64,000 nt of DNA, from the NCBI GenBank assembly GCA_963759375.1, contig CAVWYY010000001.1:248001-312000 (forward strand), written 5' to 3'. The position numbers and the translations under genes are program-made. This stretch comes from DASSUW01 sp963759375 (GTDB lineage: Bacteria > Actinomycetota > Thermoleophilia > Solirubrobacterales > Solirubrobacteraceae). The notes under the pieces are model-generated. The model saw only the letters and a program-made list of their open reading frames with translations. It made no database searches and was not told where the DNA came from. Of this stretch, positions 31,893 through 42,932 are shown piece after piece. The stretch's first letter is position 1. Each line of letters starts with the position of its first letter.

Positions 31893-33215
31893 GTGATCCC
31901 GCGTCCGCCCCTGCCGCCCGGCCCGTTCCTGGTCGTCGGTCTCGCCCGCTCCGGCATCGCCGCGGCGCTGACGCTGCGCGCCCGCGGCGGCGAGGTGGTC
32001 GGCTGCGACAGCGGCGAGGTCCCCGAGGAGGCGCGCCGCGAGCTCGAGGCGGCCGGGATCGCGGTGCACGCGCCCGCCGAGGGCGTCGACCTGTTGGCGT
32101 CGGCATCGACCATCGTCAAGAGCCCGGGCGTCCCACAGCAGGCGCCGGTGATCGCGGCCGCCCGCCAGCAGGGCCTGCGGGTCGTGGGCGAGGTGGAGAT
32201 CGGCTGGCGGCTGCTGCCGAACGAGTTCATCGCCGTGACCGGGTCGAACGGCAAGACGACGACGGCCGAGCTGATCGGCCACGTCCACCGGGAGGCGGGG
32301 CGGGCGGTCGTCGTGGCCGGCAACGTCGGCACCGCGATCACGAGCCTGCCCGGCCGGCTGCAGCCCGAGGCGGTGCTCGTCTGCGAGGTGTCGTCGTTCC
32401 AGCTCGAGGACAGCGAGGCGTTCGCGCCCGAGGCCTCGGTACTGCTCAACCTTGCCGAGGACCACCTGGACCGGCACGGATCGTTCGACGCGTACAGGGC
32501 GGCGAAGCTCGAGGTGTTCGCCCATCAGCCGGCCGAGGCGATCGCCGTCGCGCCCGCCGACCTCGTCGCCGACCTGCCGGGCGACGCCGCGCGCGTCACG
32601 TTCGGCGACGGCGGTGACGTCGAGCACCGCGACGGCCGCGTGCTGTGGCACGGCCGGCCGCTGCTCGACGCGGCGGAGATCCGGTTGCGGGGCGCGCACA
32701 ACCGTGAGAACGCGATGGCCGCGGCGGCGGTGTGCCTGGCCCGCGGCCTTCCGGCCGAGGCGGTCGTGGCGGGGCTGCGCACGTTCGCGGGCGTGCCGCA
32801 CCGGATGGAGGAGATCGCCCGGATCGGTGACGTCCTGTACGTCAACGACTCGAAGGCGACGAACGTCGCCTCGGCCGTGGTGGCGGTCGAGTCGTTCCCC
32901 GCCGGGACGGTCCACGCGATCCTGGGCGGCCGCGGTAAGGGCGGCGACTACGGGCCGCTCGCGAACGCGCTCGCCGAGCACGGCCGGGCGGCGTACCTGA
33001 TCGGCGAGGCGGCGGCCGAGATGGCCGAGGCGCTCGCGCCCGCCGGCATCCCGCTGCACCAATGCGGCGACCTCGAACGGGCGGTCGCGGCGGCCCGCGC
33101 GGCGGCCCGTCCCGGCGACGTCGTGCTGCTCTCGCCGGCGGTCGCGTCGTACGACCAATACCGGTCGTTCGAGGAGCGGGGCGCCCACTTCAGGCGCCTG
33201 GCCGAAGGGGGATAG
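31893..33215 (+). CDS. murD: UDP-N-acetylmuramoylalanine-D-glutamate ligase MurD
   Basis: 440 aa from GTG 31893. The family N-terminus (FLVVGLARSGIAAAL), ATP site GSNGKTTT at about 117-124, VCEVSSFQLED, NLAEDHLDRHGSF, HRMEEIARIGDVLYVNDSKATN and LLSPAVASYDQY are present. It adds D-Glu to UDP-MurNAc-L-Ala. The frame is open far upstream through repeat element 2, but that part has no MurD similarity, so the GTG is preferred. It is 24 nt upstream of ftsW. Confidence 0.96.
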   Translation: MIPRPPLPPGPFLVVGLARSGIAAALTLRARGGEVVGCDSGEVPEEARRELEAAGIAVHAPAEGVDLLASASTIVKSPGVPQQAPVIAAARQQGLRVVGEVEIGWRLLPNEFIAVTGSNGKTTTAELIGHVHREAGRAVVVAGNVGTAITSLPGRLQPEAVLVCEVSSFQLEDSEAFAPEASVLLNLAEDHLDRHGSFDAYRAAKLEVFAHQPAEAIAVAPADLVADLPGDAARVTFGDGGDVEHRDGRVLWHGRPLLDAAEIRLRGAHNRENAMAAAAVCLARGLPAEAVVAGLRTFAGVPHRMEEIARIGDVLYVNDSKATNVASAVVAVESFPAGTVHAILGGRGKGGDYGPLANALAEHGRAAYLIGEAAAEMAEALAPAGIPLHQCGDLERAVAAARAAARPGDVVLLSPAVASYDQYRSFEERGAHFRRLAEGG

Positions 33216-33239
33216 GGCGCGGCGTCGAAGCCACGTCTG

Positions 33240-34472
33240 ATGCCCTGGTCCGCGCGCGCGAAGAAGCCGCAGCCACTCGAGCACCGGCTCCTTCTCACGG
33301 CGACCTTCTGCCTGCTCGCCGGCGGCGCGGTGATGGTCTACTCGGCGTCGTCGGCCCGGACGCTGCTCGAGGGCCAGGGCGACGGCACGGCCTATCTCGT
33401 CAAGTACGTCACCTACGGGGCCGTCGGCCTCGTCGCGATGCACATCCTGTCGCGCCACGGGCTCGCGGCTGCGCGGCGCTACTCGCCGCTGCTCCTGCTC
33501 GTCGCATTCGTCCTCCTGCTGGCCGTGCTGCTCCCGGGCGTCGGCCTGCGGATCAACGGCGCGCGGCGCTGGCTCGGCGCTGGGCCGCTGACGTTCCAGC
33601 CGTCCGAGGTGATGAAGCTCGCGCTGGTGATCCACACCGCCGTGGTGCTGAGCGCGCGGCCGAAGCTGGCCCGCAACCTGAAGTCGGTGATGGGCCCGAT
33701 CCTGATGGTCGGCGGCGCGGCCGTGCTGCTGATCATGGCCCAGCCCGACCTGGGGACGGCGCTGGTCATCTGCGCCACGCTCGCCGCGATGCTCGTCACC
33801 GCCGGGCTGCCGCTGCGCCAGCTCGGGCTGGTGGCCGGTGCGGGCGCCTTCTTCATCCTCGTGTTCGCGCTGGTCGACCCCGAGCGCACGTCCCGCCTGA
33901 CCACGTTCATCAACCCGTGGGGCGACGCATCCGGGGCCGGCTTCCAGGCGGTGCAGGGCCAGATCGCGATCGGCTCGGGCGGCTTCTTCGGCGTCGGTCC
34001 CGGCCAGTCCGTGCAGAAGATCTTCTACCTGCCCGAGGCGCACACCGACTTCATCCTCGCGGTCATCGGCGAGGAGCTCGGCTTCGCGGGAGTCAGCGCG
34101 CTCCTGTGCCTGTACGGCATGATCGGGTACGCCGGGCTGCGAACCGCCCGCAACGCGAAGGGCGCCTACGCGAAGCTGCTCGCCGGCGGTCTCACCAGCC
34201 TGATCCTGTGCCAAGCGCTGCTCAATGTCTACGCCGTCCTGGGGCTCGCGCCGCTCACCGGCGTGCCGCTTCCGTTCATCTCGTCGGGCTCGACGTCCCT
34301 GATCGTGCTGCTCTGCTCGATGGGGCTGCTGCTCAACGTCGCGAGCGGCGGCTCGGCGCACCTGCGAGCGATGGAGGGCGGGCGTGAGCGGACCAAGGGT
34401 CGTAATCGCGGCGGGCGGGACGGCGGGCCACGTCGTTCCGGCGATCGCGGTCGCCGACGCGCTACGGGCTGA
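33240..34472 (+). CDS. ftsW: Septal SEDS glycosyltransferase FtsW
   Basis: 410 aa with about ten membrane helices. SEDS signatures include VYSASSARTL, NGARRWLGAGPLTFQPSEVMKLAL, MAQPDLGTALV, PEAHTDFILAVIGEELGF and GVPLPFISSGSTSL. It polymerises lipid II at the septum together with FtsI. The C-terminal tail is Arg/Gly-rich and overlaps murG by 89 nt, an unusually long overlap. Confidence 0.96.
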   Translation: MPWSARAKKPQPLEHRLLLTATFCLLAGGAVMVYSASSARTLLEGQGDGTAYLVKYVTYGAVGLVAMHILSRHGLAAARRYSPLLLLVAFVLLLAVLLPGVGLRINGARRWLGAGPLTFQPSEVMKLALVIHTAVVLSARPKLARNLKSVMGPILMVGGAAVLLIMAQPDLGTALVICATLAAMLVTAGLPLRQLGLVAGAGAFFILVFALVDPERTSRLTTFINPWGDASGAGFQAVQGQIAIGSGGFFGVGPGQSVQKIFYLPEAHTDFILAVIGEELGFAGVSALLCLYGMIGYAGLRTARNAKGAYAKLLAGGLTSLILCQALLNVYAVLGLAPLTGVPLPFISSGSTSLIVLLCSMGLLLNVASGGSAHLRAMEGGRERTKGRNRGGRDGGPRRSGDRGRRRATG

Positions 34473-35439
34473 GGGCGCCGACGTCCGCTTCGCCGGCGGC
34501 GAGCGGGCCGAGGCCGAGCTCGTGCCCGCGGCCGGGTACGAGATCGACCAGCTCAACGTCGAGGGGATCTCGCGCACCAACCCGCTGAAGGCGGTGCGCG
34601 CGCTGCTCAAGGCCGTCGCGGCGCTCGGCGCGGCGGCGCGGCTGCTGCGCCGCCACCGGGCCGACGCCGTGCTGGGCGGCGGCGGCTACGTGGCCGGGCC
34701 CGTCGGCCTGGCCGCGGTCCTGCGCGGGACGCCGCTCGTGCTCGCCGAGGCCGACTCGCACCTCGGGCTGACCAACCGCGTGCTCGCCGCGCGCGCCCGC
34801 CGCGTATGTCTGGCGTTCCCGATCCCTGGCCGCGACGACGATCGCTACTTGCTCACCGGCCGCCCGGTCCCGCCGACGGTCAGCGACCGCGAGGGCGCCC
34901 GCGCCGGCTTCGGCCTGGAGCCGGGCGAGTTGACCGTGCTGGTCTTCGGCGGCTCGCTCGGCGCTCGCTCGATCAACGAGGCGGCGATCGAGGCGTTCGC
35001 CAACGCGCCGTACCGCGTGCTGCACGTGGCCGGGCGGCGCGACTTCGCCGCTCTTCAGGCGCCCGGGCCGCACTACGTCCTGCGCGACTACGTCGTTCCG
35101 TTCGGCACCGCGCTCGCCGCGGCCGACCTGGCCGTCGCCCGCTCGGGCGGCTCCGTGTTCGAGCTCGCCCAGTACGGCCTCCCGTCGATCCTCATCCCCT
35201 ATCCGCACGCGTCCGGCAACCACCAGGCGGCCAACGCCCGCTGGATGGAGCAGGCCGGAGCGGCCACGGTGCTCCCGGACGCTGAGCTCACGCCGGAGCG
35301 GCTGCGCGCCGAGGTCGATGCCCTCGTCGAGGACGAGCCGCGCCGGCAGGCGATGGCCGCCGCCTCGGCCGCGCTGGCCCGGCCCGACGCCGCGAAGGCG
35401 ATCGCGCACGAGGTCCTGGCGGCCGTGCAGCACGTCTGA
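34384..35439 (+). CDS. murG: Lipid II synthase MurG (N-acetylglucosaminyltransferase)
   Basis: 351 aa from GTG 34384. AAGGTAGHVVPAIAVADAL is the N-terminal glycine loop; LGGGGYVAGP and the UDP-GlcNAc-binding RSGGSVFELAQYGLPSILIPYPHA with HQAANA are typical. It adds GlcNAc to lipid I on the inner face of the membrane. The usual EQN motif reads EADSHLGLTNR, a visible variant. It starts within the ftsW tail and is followed by a pilin instead of murC. Confidence 0.95.
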   Translation: MSGPRVVIAAGGTAGHVVPAIAVADALRAEGADVRFAGGERAEAELVPAAGYEIDQLNVEGISRTNPLKAVRALLKAVAALGAAARLLRRHRADAVLGGGGYVAGPVGLAAVLRGTPLVLAEADSHLGLTNRVLAARARRVCLAFPIPGRDDDRYLLTGRPVPPTVSDREGARAGFGLEPGELTVLVFGGSLGARSINEAAIEAFANAPYRVLHVAGRRDFAALQAPGPHYVLRDYVVPFGTALAAADLAVARSGGSVFELAQYGLPSILIPYPHASGNHQAANARWMEQAGAATVLPDAELTPERLRAEVDALVEDEPRRQAMAAASAALARPDAAKAIAHEVLAAVQHV

Positions 35440-35489
35440 GCGCGAACCCGCCGCTCAAGATTCGACCCCGATCGTCCGTTATCCGTTGT

Positions 35490-35897
35490 ATGCCGCTGAA
35501 CGGAGAGCGCGGGTTCTCGATGGTCGAGATCCTCGTCGTGTTGCTGATCACCGCCATCCTCGCGGCGATCGGGCTGCCGTTGTTCCTCAACCAGCGGGCA
35601 AAGGCGCAGGACGCCGACGCCAAGGCCGTGGCCACGGTGGCGGCCAGCGCGTTCGAGGTCTACCACCAGGAGCACGACGACTTCGCGGGCGCCACCGCCG
35701 CCGACCTCGAGCAGCTCGAGCCGTCACTCAAGGAGGCACGCGGCCTCACGGTCGGCAGCACCGCCGACACGTACACGATCAAGGTCGCGTCGGGCTCCGG
35801 CAACGGGCCGTTCACGATCGAGCGCAAGCTCGACGACACCACGCGCACCTGCGGGCACCCCGGCGAAGGCGGCTGCCCCGACGGCGGCGAGTGGTAG
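35490..35897 (+). CDS. Type IV pilin-like protein
   Basis: 135 aa. It has a class III (prepilin) signal: short leader MPLNGERG, cleavage after Gly8, then FSMVEILVVLLITAILAAIGLPLFL with Glu at +5 of the mature protein. The C-terminal globular part has two cysteines that could form a D-loop. It needs a prepilin peptidase and PilB/PilC-type machinery, none of which is nearby. It lies alone between murG and the convergent recQ, so it may be part of the insert that splits murG from murC. Confidence 0.85.
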   Translation: MPLNGERGFSMVEILVVLLITAILAAIGLPLFLNQRAKAQDADAKAVATVAASAFEVYHQEHDDFAGATAADLEQLEPSLKEARGLTVGSTADTYTIKVASGSGNGPFTIERKLDDTTRTCGHPGEGGCPDGGEW

Positions 35898-35901
35898 GCG
35901 C

Positions 35902-37521
<1,620 letters not shown>

Positions 37522-37562
37522 GGACGAGCCATTACCGCTGACAGCGGGGAGCAAACGCAAGC

Positions 37563-37568
37563 TAGGGT
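37563..37568 (+). promoter_or_regulatory. -10-like box of murC
   Basis: TAGGGT, 8 nt before GTG 37577. It fixes this start and implies a separate murC-ftsQ transcript after the recQ insert. Confidence 0.45.
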
Positions 37569-37576
37569 GCGCGGCC

Positions 37577-38872
37577 GTGCCAAGCAAACCGTGGCAAGGG
37601 CGCCGGCTGCACTTCGTCGGCATCGGCGGAGCGGGGATGAGCGGCCTGGCCCTCGTCGCGCGCGAACTGGGCGCCGACGTCACAGGCTCGGACCGCGCGC
37701 CCGACTCGCCGTACCTGCGCGGGCTTGACGTGCCCGTGGCCGCCGGGCACGACGCCGCCAACGTCCCCGACGGCGCCGAGGTGGTCCTCTCGAGCGCGAT
37801 CGCGCCCGACAACCCGGAGCGCGGCGTCGCCGGCAAGGAGCTCCACCGGGCCGACCTGCTCGGGGAGATCACCCGGCTGCGCCCGACGATCGCGGTCACC
37901 GGCACGCACGGGAAGACCACGACGTCGAGCATGGTCGTCCACGTCCTGCGGGCCTGCGGGCTCGATCCCGGCTATCTGGTCGGCGGCGAGGTGCGCTCGA
38001 CCGGGTCGAACGCCGGCTGGGGGACGGGGGAGTGGCTGGTCGTCGAGGCCGACGAGTCCGACCGCTCGCTGCTCAAGCTCCAGCCGCGGGTCGCCGTGCT
38101 CACCAACGCCGAGCTCGACCACCACGCCACGTACTCGTCCCAGCGCGACGTGGACGAGACGTTCCGCGCCTTCCTGGCGATGGCGCAGCAGATCGTCCTC
38201 GGCGACGAGCCCGATCTCGCGCGCTTCCCGGGCACGCCGGCGCGCCCCGAGCAGGTCGAGCTCGAGCCCGGCGGCTCGCGCTTCACCTACGCCGGCGTGC
38301 CGGTCACGCTGACGATCCCGGGTGCCCACAACGCCCGCAACGCCGCGACCGCGCTCGCCGCCGCTGCGCTGGCCGGCGCGCCGCCCCGCGAGGCGGCCAC
38401 GGCACTGGCCGACTTCACCGGCGCCGGCCGGCGCTTCGAGCGCGTCGGGATCACCCCGGCCGGCGCCCAGATCGTCGACGACTACGCGCACCACCCGACC
38501 GAGGTCCGGGCGACGATCGAGGCCGCCCGCACACTGAACCCGCGCCGGGTCGTCGCGGTCTTCCAGCCGCACCTGTTCTCCCGCACCGCCCACCAGCACC
38601 GCGAGTTCGGCGCCGCGCTCGCGCTCGCCGACCTCGTCGTCGTGCTCGACGTCTACCCGGCTCGCGAGCGCGCCGAGGACTTCCCGGGCGTCACCGGCCG
38701 GCTGGTCGCCGCCGCGGCCGCCGACGCAGCCGACGGCCGCCGGGTCGCCTGGCTGCCCCGGTTCGACGACGCCGAGCGGTTCCTGCGCGCCGAGCTGCGC
38801 GAGGGCGACCTCCTGCTCACGCTGGGCGCGGGGAACGTGGACGAGCTGGGCCGTCGGCTGGCAGGGGACTGA
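37577..38872 (+). CDS. murC: UDP-N-acetylmuramate-L-alanine ligase MurC
   Basis: 431 aa. HFVGIGGAGMSGLALVARELG starts the protein; the ATP site GTHGKTTT is at about 110-117, and VVEADESDRSL, NAELDHHATY and DDYAHHPTEV are MurC hallmarks. It adds the first stem residue, L-Ala, to UDP-MurNAc. ftsQ follows after 25 nt; murB, often next to murC, is not present. Confidence 0.96.
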   Translation: MPSKPWQGRRLHFVGIGGAGMSGLALVARELGADVTGSDRAPDSPYLRGLDVPVAAGHDAANVPDGAEVVLSSAIAPDNPERGVAGKELHRADLLGEITRLRPTIAVTGTHGKTTTSSMVVHVLRACGLDPGYLVGGEVRSTGSNAGWGTGEWLVVEADESDRSLLKLQPRVAVLTNAELDHHATYSSQRDVDETFRAFLAMAQQIVLGDEPDLARFPGTPARPEQVELEPGGSRFTYAGVPVTLTIPGAHNARNAATALAAAALAGAPPREAATALADFTGAGRRFERVGITPAGAQIVDDYAHHPTEVRATIEAARTLNPRRVVAVFQPHLFSRTAHQHREFGAALALADLVVVLDVYPARERAEDFPGVTGRLVAAAAADAADGRRVAWLPRFDDAERFLRAELREGDLLLTLGAGNVDELGRRLAGD

Positions 38873-38897
38873 ACCGCGCTGTCGAAGCCGCCCCCAG

Positions 38898-39644
38898 GTG
38901 TCCGTGCGACGGTACTTCCTGCGTGGCTTCGCGGCCGTTCTGCTGCTTGCCGTCGTCCTCGGTGCCGGCTGGCTGTGGGTGCGCGACTCCGGGCTGGCCA
39001 AGGTCACCACGGTGACCGTCACGGGCTCGACGACGAACGAGGAGAGCGCCATCCGCGCCGCGCTCGACAGCGCCGCGCGCGAGATGACCACCCTGCACGT
39101 CAAGCAGGACGTGCTCAACGAGGCCGTCTCGCAGTACACGTCGGTCGCCGGGCTGCGCGTGCGCACGGACTTCCCGCACAAGCTGTCGATCGAGGTGCTC
39201 GAGCGCCGGCCCGTGGCGGCCCTCGACGTCGACGGGCGCCGGGTCCCGGTCTCCAGCAGCGGCATCGTGCTGACCGGGGTGCAGGCCGATCGCAACCTGC
39301 CGTCGATCAAGCAGGAGCGGACGCCGCCCGACGGGACGGTCGCCGACCAGCGCACACGCGCCGCAATCGCGGTGGCCGCCGCGGCGCCCCAGGAGCTGCT
39401 CAAGCGCAGCGAGCGCCTGTACTGGGGCTCACGCGGGCTCACGCTCGACCTCCGCGACGGCCCGCCGCTCTACTTCGGCAGCGGCGACGACTCGAATCTC
39501 AAGTGGGCGGGCGCGGCTCGCGTGCTGGCCGAGCCGAGCGCCACCGGGGCGACCTATCTCGACCTCCGCGTGCCCGGCCGGGTGGCCGCCGGAGGCCTCG
39601 GGCCGGTGCCTCAGGAGCCCCCTCCAGAGGATCCTCAACCTTAG
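38898..39644 (+). CDS. ftsQ: Cell division protein FtsQ/DivIB
   Basis: 248 aa from GTG 38898. A short cytoplasmic start, one membrane helix (GFAAVLLLAVVLGAGWLWV) and a POTRA domain (KVTTVTVTGSTTNEESAIRAAL) are followed by the FtsQ beta domain (LRVRTDFPHKLSIEVLERRPVAAL). The C-terminal tail is Pro-rich. FtsQ links FtsL/DivIC to the divisome. Its position between murC and ftsZ is classic; ftsA is absent. Confidence 0.92.
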   Translation: MSVRRYFLRGFAAVLLLAVVLGAGWLWVRDSGLAKVTTVTVTGSTTNEESAIRAALDSAAREMTTLHVKQDVLNEAVSQYTSVAGLRVRTDFPHKLSIEVLERRPVAALDVDGRRVPVSSSGIVLTGVQADRNLPSIKQERTPPDGTVADQRTRAAIAVAAAAPQELLKRSERLYWGSRGLTLDLRDGPPLYFGSGDDSNLKWAGAARVLAEPSATGATYLDLRVPGRVAAGGLGPVPQEPPPEDPQP

Positions 39645-39713
39645 GGTGAGAATGGGGCAACCCTCGACCACGACTCAAGACTTTGCGGGTCTGCAACGAC
39701 TCTTGCCGAGGTT

Positions 39714-39800
39714 CGGTCTCGTTGACATCGGGAACGAAACCGCCGTAACGTGCCACAATCCGCGCCCCTGACCGAGTGCCTCAAAACACTCAACTATAAG
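39714..39800 (+). promoter_or_regulatory. ftsZ promoter region with a dyad
   Basis: In the 178-nt gap before ftsZ, a perfect -35 TTGACA (39722-39727) is followed after 18 nt by a weak -10 TAACGT. It is embedded in a dyad with arms CGGTCTCGTT (39714-39723) and AACGAAACCG (39733-39742), one mismatch, 9-nt spacer. A second -10-like TATAAG lies at 39795-39800, 22 nt before the ATG. A repressor site over the -35 is the simplest reading; a hairpin closing ftsQ transcription is the alternative. Confidence 0.5.
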
Positions 39801-39822
39801 TAGAGGTCCGGACGGAACACTC

Positions 39823-40896
39823 ATGGAAGCTGGCTCCTATCTCGCAGTGATCAAGGTCGTCGGTGTCGGCGGCGGTGGCACCAATGCCGTGAACCGGATG
39901 ATCGACGCCGGGCTCTCCGGCGTGGAATTCATCGCCTGCAACACCGACAACCAGGCGCTCCAGATGACGGACGCCGACATCAAGCTGAACATCGGCCACC
40001 AGCTCACCAAGGGCCTGGGGGCCGGGGCGAACCCGCAGATCGGCCAGGGCGCCGCCGCCGAGTCGCGCGACGACATCAAGGAGGCGCTCAAGGGCGCGGA
40101 CATGGTGTTCGTCACCGCCGGCGAGGGCGGCGGCACCGGTACCGGCGCGGCACCGGTCATCGCCGAGATCGCCAAGAACGAGATCGGCGCGCTGACCGTC
40201 GGCGTCGTCACGCGCCCGTTCGAGTTCGAGGGCGCGCAGCGCGCCCGCCAGGCGCAGGAGGGGATCGACCGCCTGCGCGAGATGGTCGACACGCTGATCG
40301 TGATCCCGAACGAGCGGCTGCTCTCCATCGTCGAGCGGCGGACGAGCATCCTCGACGCGTTCCGGGAGGCCGACAACGTCCTGCGCCAGGGCGTCCAGGG
40401 GATCACCGACCTGATCACGATCCCCGGCCTGATCAACCTCGACTTCGCCGACGTGCGCACGATCATGCAGGACGCCGGCTCGGCCCTCATGGGCATCGGG
40501 CTGGCGACCGGCGAGTCGCGGGCGGCCGAGGCCGCCAAGGCGGCGGTCTCGTCGCCGCTGCTGGAGGAGTCCGTCGAGGGCGCGAGCGGGATCCTGCTCA
40601 ACATCACCGGCGGAAAGGACCTCGGCCTGTTCGAGGTCAACGAGGCGGCCGAGATCATCCACTCGGCGGCCGACGGGAACGCGAACATCATCTTCGGCGC
40701 GGTCATCGACGACGCGCTGGCCGACGAGATCCGCGTGACCGTGATCGCGACCGGCTTCGACCGCGGCGGCATCCGCGCCGCCCGCGAGGAGCGCGAGCGC
40801 GGCCCGCGCGACCGCGGACCCCGGATCGACGAGCGCCAGCGGTCGTCGCTGGAGATCCGCGACGACGATCTCGACATCCCGCCGTTCCTTCGGTAA
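39823..40896 (+). CDS. ftsZ: Cell division GTPase FtsZ
   Basis: 357 aa. IKVVGVGGGGTNAVNRMI, NTDNQAL, the tubulin signature GEGGGTGTGAAPVIA, VVTRPFEFEG, and NLDFADVRTIMQDAGSALMGIG are all present, and the conserved C-terminal peptide DDLDIPPFLR ends the protein. The linker is very short compared with many actinobacteria. It forms the cytokinetic ring. It ends the dcw cluster here: no sepF, laccase-like yfiH or wag31 follows; a c-di-GMP gene comes next. Confidence 0.98.
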   Translation: MEAGSYLAVIKVVGVGGGGTNAVNRMIDAGLSGVEFIACNTDNQALQMTDADIKLNIGHQLTKGLGAGANPQIGQGAAAESRDDIKEALKGADMVFVTAGEGGGTGTGAAPVIAEIAKNEIGALTVGVVTRPFEFEGAQRARQAQEGIDRLREMVDTLIVIPNERLLSIVERRTSILDAFREADNVLRQGVQGITDLITIPGLINLDFADVRTIMQDAGSALMGIGLATGESRAAEAAKAAVSSPLLEESVEGASGILLNITGGKDLGLFEVNEAAEIIHSAADGNANIIFGAVIDDALADEIRVTVIATGFDRGGIRAAREERERGPRDRGPRIDERQRSSLEIRDDDLDIPPFLR

Positions 40897-40949
40897 TTCC
40901 GGAGACATAGCCCTCAGGGGCAGGGGCACGCGAGCCGATATACGACTCG

Positions 40950-42932
40950 ATGGCCGCCCCGCGTCCACTTCGCTTGCTGCTCGCTGCCTGCGCGGCGTGG
41001 CTCGTCCTGTACGAGCTGCACGTCGTGCTGGTCCCTGAGCTGGACGCCGGTCTGCTGTTCTCGCGCTTCGCCCATGACGTCGTGCTCGTCGTGGCGAGCG
41101 TCGTGTGTCTCGCCCGCGTGCCGTCGGTGCACGGGCCCGAGCGGCTCGCCTGGGCGCTGATCGGCTCCGGCCTGCTCGCGTGGTCGTTCGGCGAGATCTA
41201 CTACACGGCCGTCCTGTGGACGAACCCGGACCCGCCGATCCCGTCGTTCGCCGACGCCGGCTACCTGCTCTTCCCGCCGCTGGTCCTGGCCGGCGCGCTC
41301 GCGCTGCTGCGCTCCCGCGCCCGCGGCATCCCGCGCCGCCTGTGGGTCGACGGGCTCACCGCCGCGCTCGGCGTCGCCGCCCTCAGCGCCGCGATCGTCT
41401 TCGAGACCGTGCTCGACAGCGTCGACGGCAAGTCACTGGCCGTCATGACCAGCCTCGCCTACCCGCTGCTCGACCTCGTCCTGCTCGGCCTCACCGTCGG
41501 CGCCCTCGCCAGCACCGGGTGGCGGCTCGACCGCACGTGGATGCTGCTCGCCGCCGGCGTCAGCACCTTCTGGCTGGCCGACTCCCTCTACCTCGTGCGC
41601 ACCGCCGAGGGCGTCTACGAGTCCGGCGGCTGGTTCGACGCCGGCTGGTGGGCCGGCCTGGCCCTGATCGCCGCCGCGGCCTGGCAGCCCGCCCCGGTCC
41701 GCGACGTCCGGCCGTCCGAGGAGCGCGTACGCGTGATCGCCGTGCCGCTGGCGTTCGGCGCGCTCGGCCTCGGCCTGCTCGTCTACGGGGCGATCGTCCA
41801 GATCAACTTGTTGGCCATCGGCCTCGCCGCCGCCTCGCTGGTCGCCGTCATGGCCCGCGCGACGCTGACCTTCGGCGAGAACGTCGCGATGCTGCGCACG
41901 TCGCGCGACGAGGCCCTGACCGACGCGCTGACCGGGCTCGGCAACCGCCGCGCGCTGGCCCGTACGCTCGACGAGCTGCTCCCGCAGGCCGACCCGGAGC
42001 GGCCGCTCGTGCTGGCGCTGTTCGACCTCGACGGCTTCAAGCAGTACAACGACACCTTCGGCCACCCGGCGGGCGACACCCTGCTCGTGCGCCTGGGCGG
42101 CAACCTCGCCGCGTTCCTGCACGGCCGCGGCCACGCGTTCCGCATGGGCGGCGACGAGTTCTGCGCGCTCTTCCACACCAGCGGCGAGCCGGCCGAGCCG
42201 ATGGTCCAGGGCGCGGCCGCCGCGCTGTCCGAGCACGGCGACGGCTTCTCGATCACCTGCTCGCACGGCGCGATCACGCTGCCGGTCGAGGCCACCGAGC
42301 ACGTCGAGGCGCTGCGGATCGCCGACCAGCGGATGTACGCGAACAAGCACGCCGGCCGCACGTCCGCGGGCCGCCAGAGCAAGGACGTGCTGCTGCGCGC
42401 CCTCGCCGAGCGCGACCCGCACCTCGGCACGCATGCCGACACGGTCGCGCTCGCCGCCGCCACCGCCGAGGCGCTGGGGCTGGCTCAGGACGAGGTCGAG
42501 CGCGTGCGGCACGCCAGCGAGCTGCACGACGTCGGCAAGGTCGCGATCCCCGACGCGATCCTCGGCAAGCCCGGTCCGCTGACCGCCGAGGAGTGGGGGT
42601 TCGTGCGCCGGCACACGATCATCGGCGAGCGCATCATCCTCGCCGCGCCCGCCCTCAGCCGGGTGGCGGCGCTCGTGCGCTCCAGCCACGAGCGCTGGGA
42701 CGGGACCGGCTACCCGGACGCCCTGGCCGGCGACGCGATCCCGGTCGGCGCACGCATCGTCGCGGTCGCGGACGCCTACGCGGCGATGACCGCCGGCCGC
42801 CCGTACCGGCCGCCCCGCACCGCCGACGAGGCGCTGGCCGAGCTCCAGCGCGAGGCCGGCTCCCAGTTCGACCCGTCCGTGGTCGACGCCTGGTGCGCGG
42901 CGTACGCCGCGCGGGCGCTCACACAGGTCTAG
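40950..42932 (+). CDS. Membrane-bound GGDEF plus HD-GYP cyclic-di-GMP protein
   Basis: 660 aa. About eight N-terminal membrane helices (1-310) form a sensor-like region. A GGDEF domain follows with ALTDALTGLGNRRAL and intact RMGGDEF at about 400, then an HD-GYP domain with HD in ELHDVGKVAIPD at about 525 and SSHERWDGTGYPD at about 580. The first His of the HHE triad is replaced by Ser. It may both make and degrade cyclic-di-GMP. Its end overlaps the convergent lipoprotein gene by 4 nt. Confidence 0.92.
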   Translation: MAAPRPLRLLLAACAAWLVLYELHVVLVPELDAGLLFSRFAHDVVLVVASVVCLARVPSVHGPERLAWALIGSGLLAWSFGEIYYTAVLWTNPDPPIPSFADAGYLLFPPLVLAGALALLRSRARGIPRRLWVDGLTAALGVAALSAAIVFETVLDSVDGKSLAVMTSLAYPLLDLVLLGLTVGALASTGWRLDRTWMLLAAGVSTFWLADSLYLVRTAEGVYESGGWFDAGWWAGLALIAAAAWQPAPVRDVRPSEERVRVIAVPLAFGALGLGLLVYGAIVQINLLAIGLAAASLVAVMARATLTFGENVAMLRTSRDEALTDALTGLGNRRALARTLDELLPQADPERPLVLALFDLDGFKQYNDTFGHPAGDTLLVRLGGNLAAFLHGRGHAFRMGGDEFCALFHTSGEPAEPMVQGAAAALSEHGDGFSITCSHGAITLPVEATEHVEALRIADQRMYANKHAGRTSAGRQSKDVLLRALAERDPHLGTHADTVALAAATAEALGLAQDEVERVRHASELHDVGKVAIPDAILGKPGPLTAEEWGFVRRHTIIGERIILAAPALSRVAALVRSSHERWDGTGYPDALAGDAIPVGARIVAVADAYAAMTAGRPYRPPRTADEALAELQREAGSQFDPSVVDAWCAAYAARALTQV

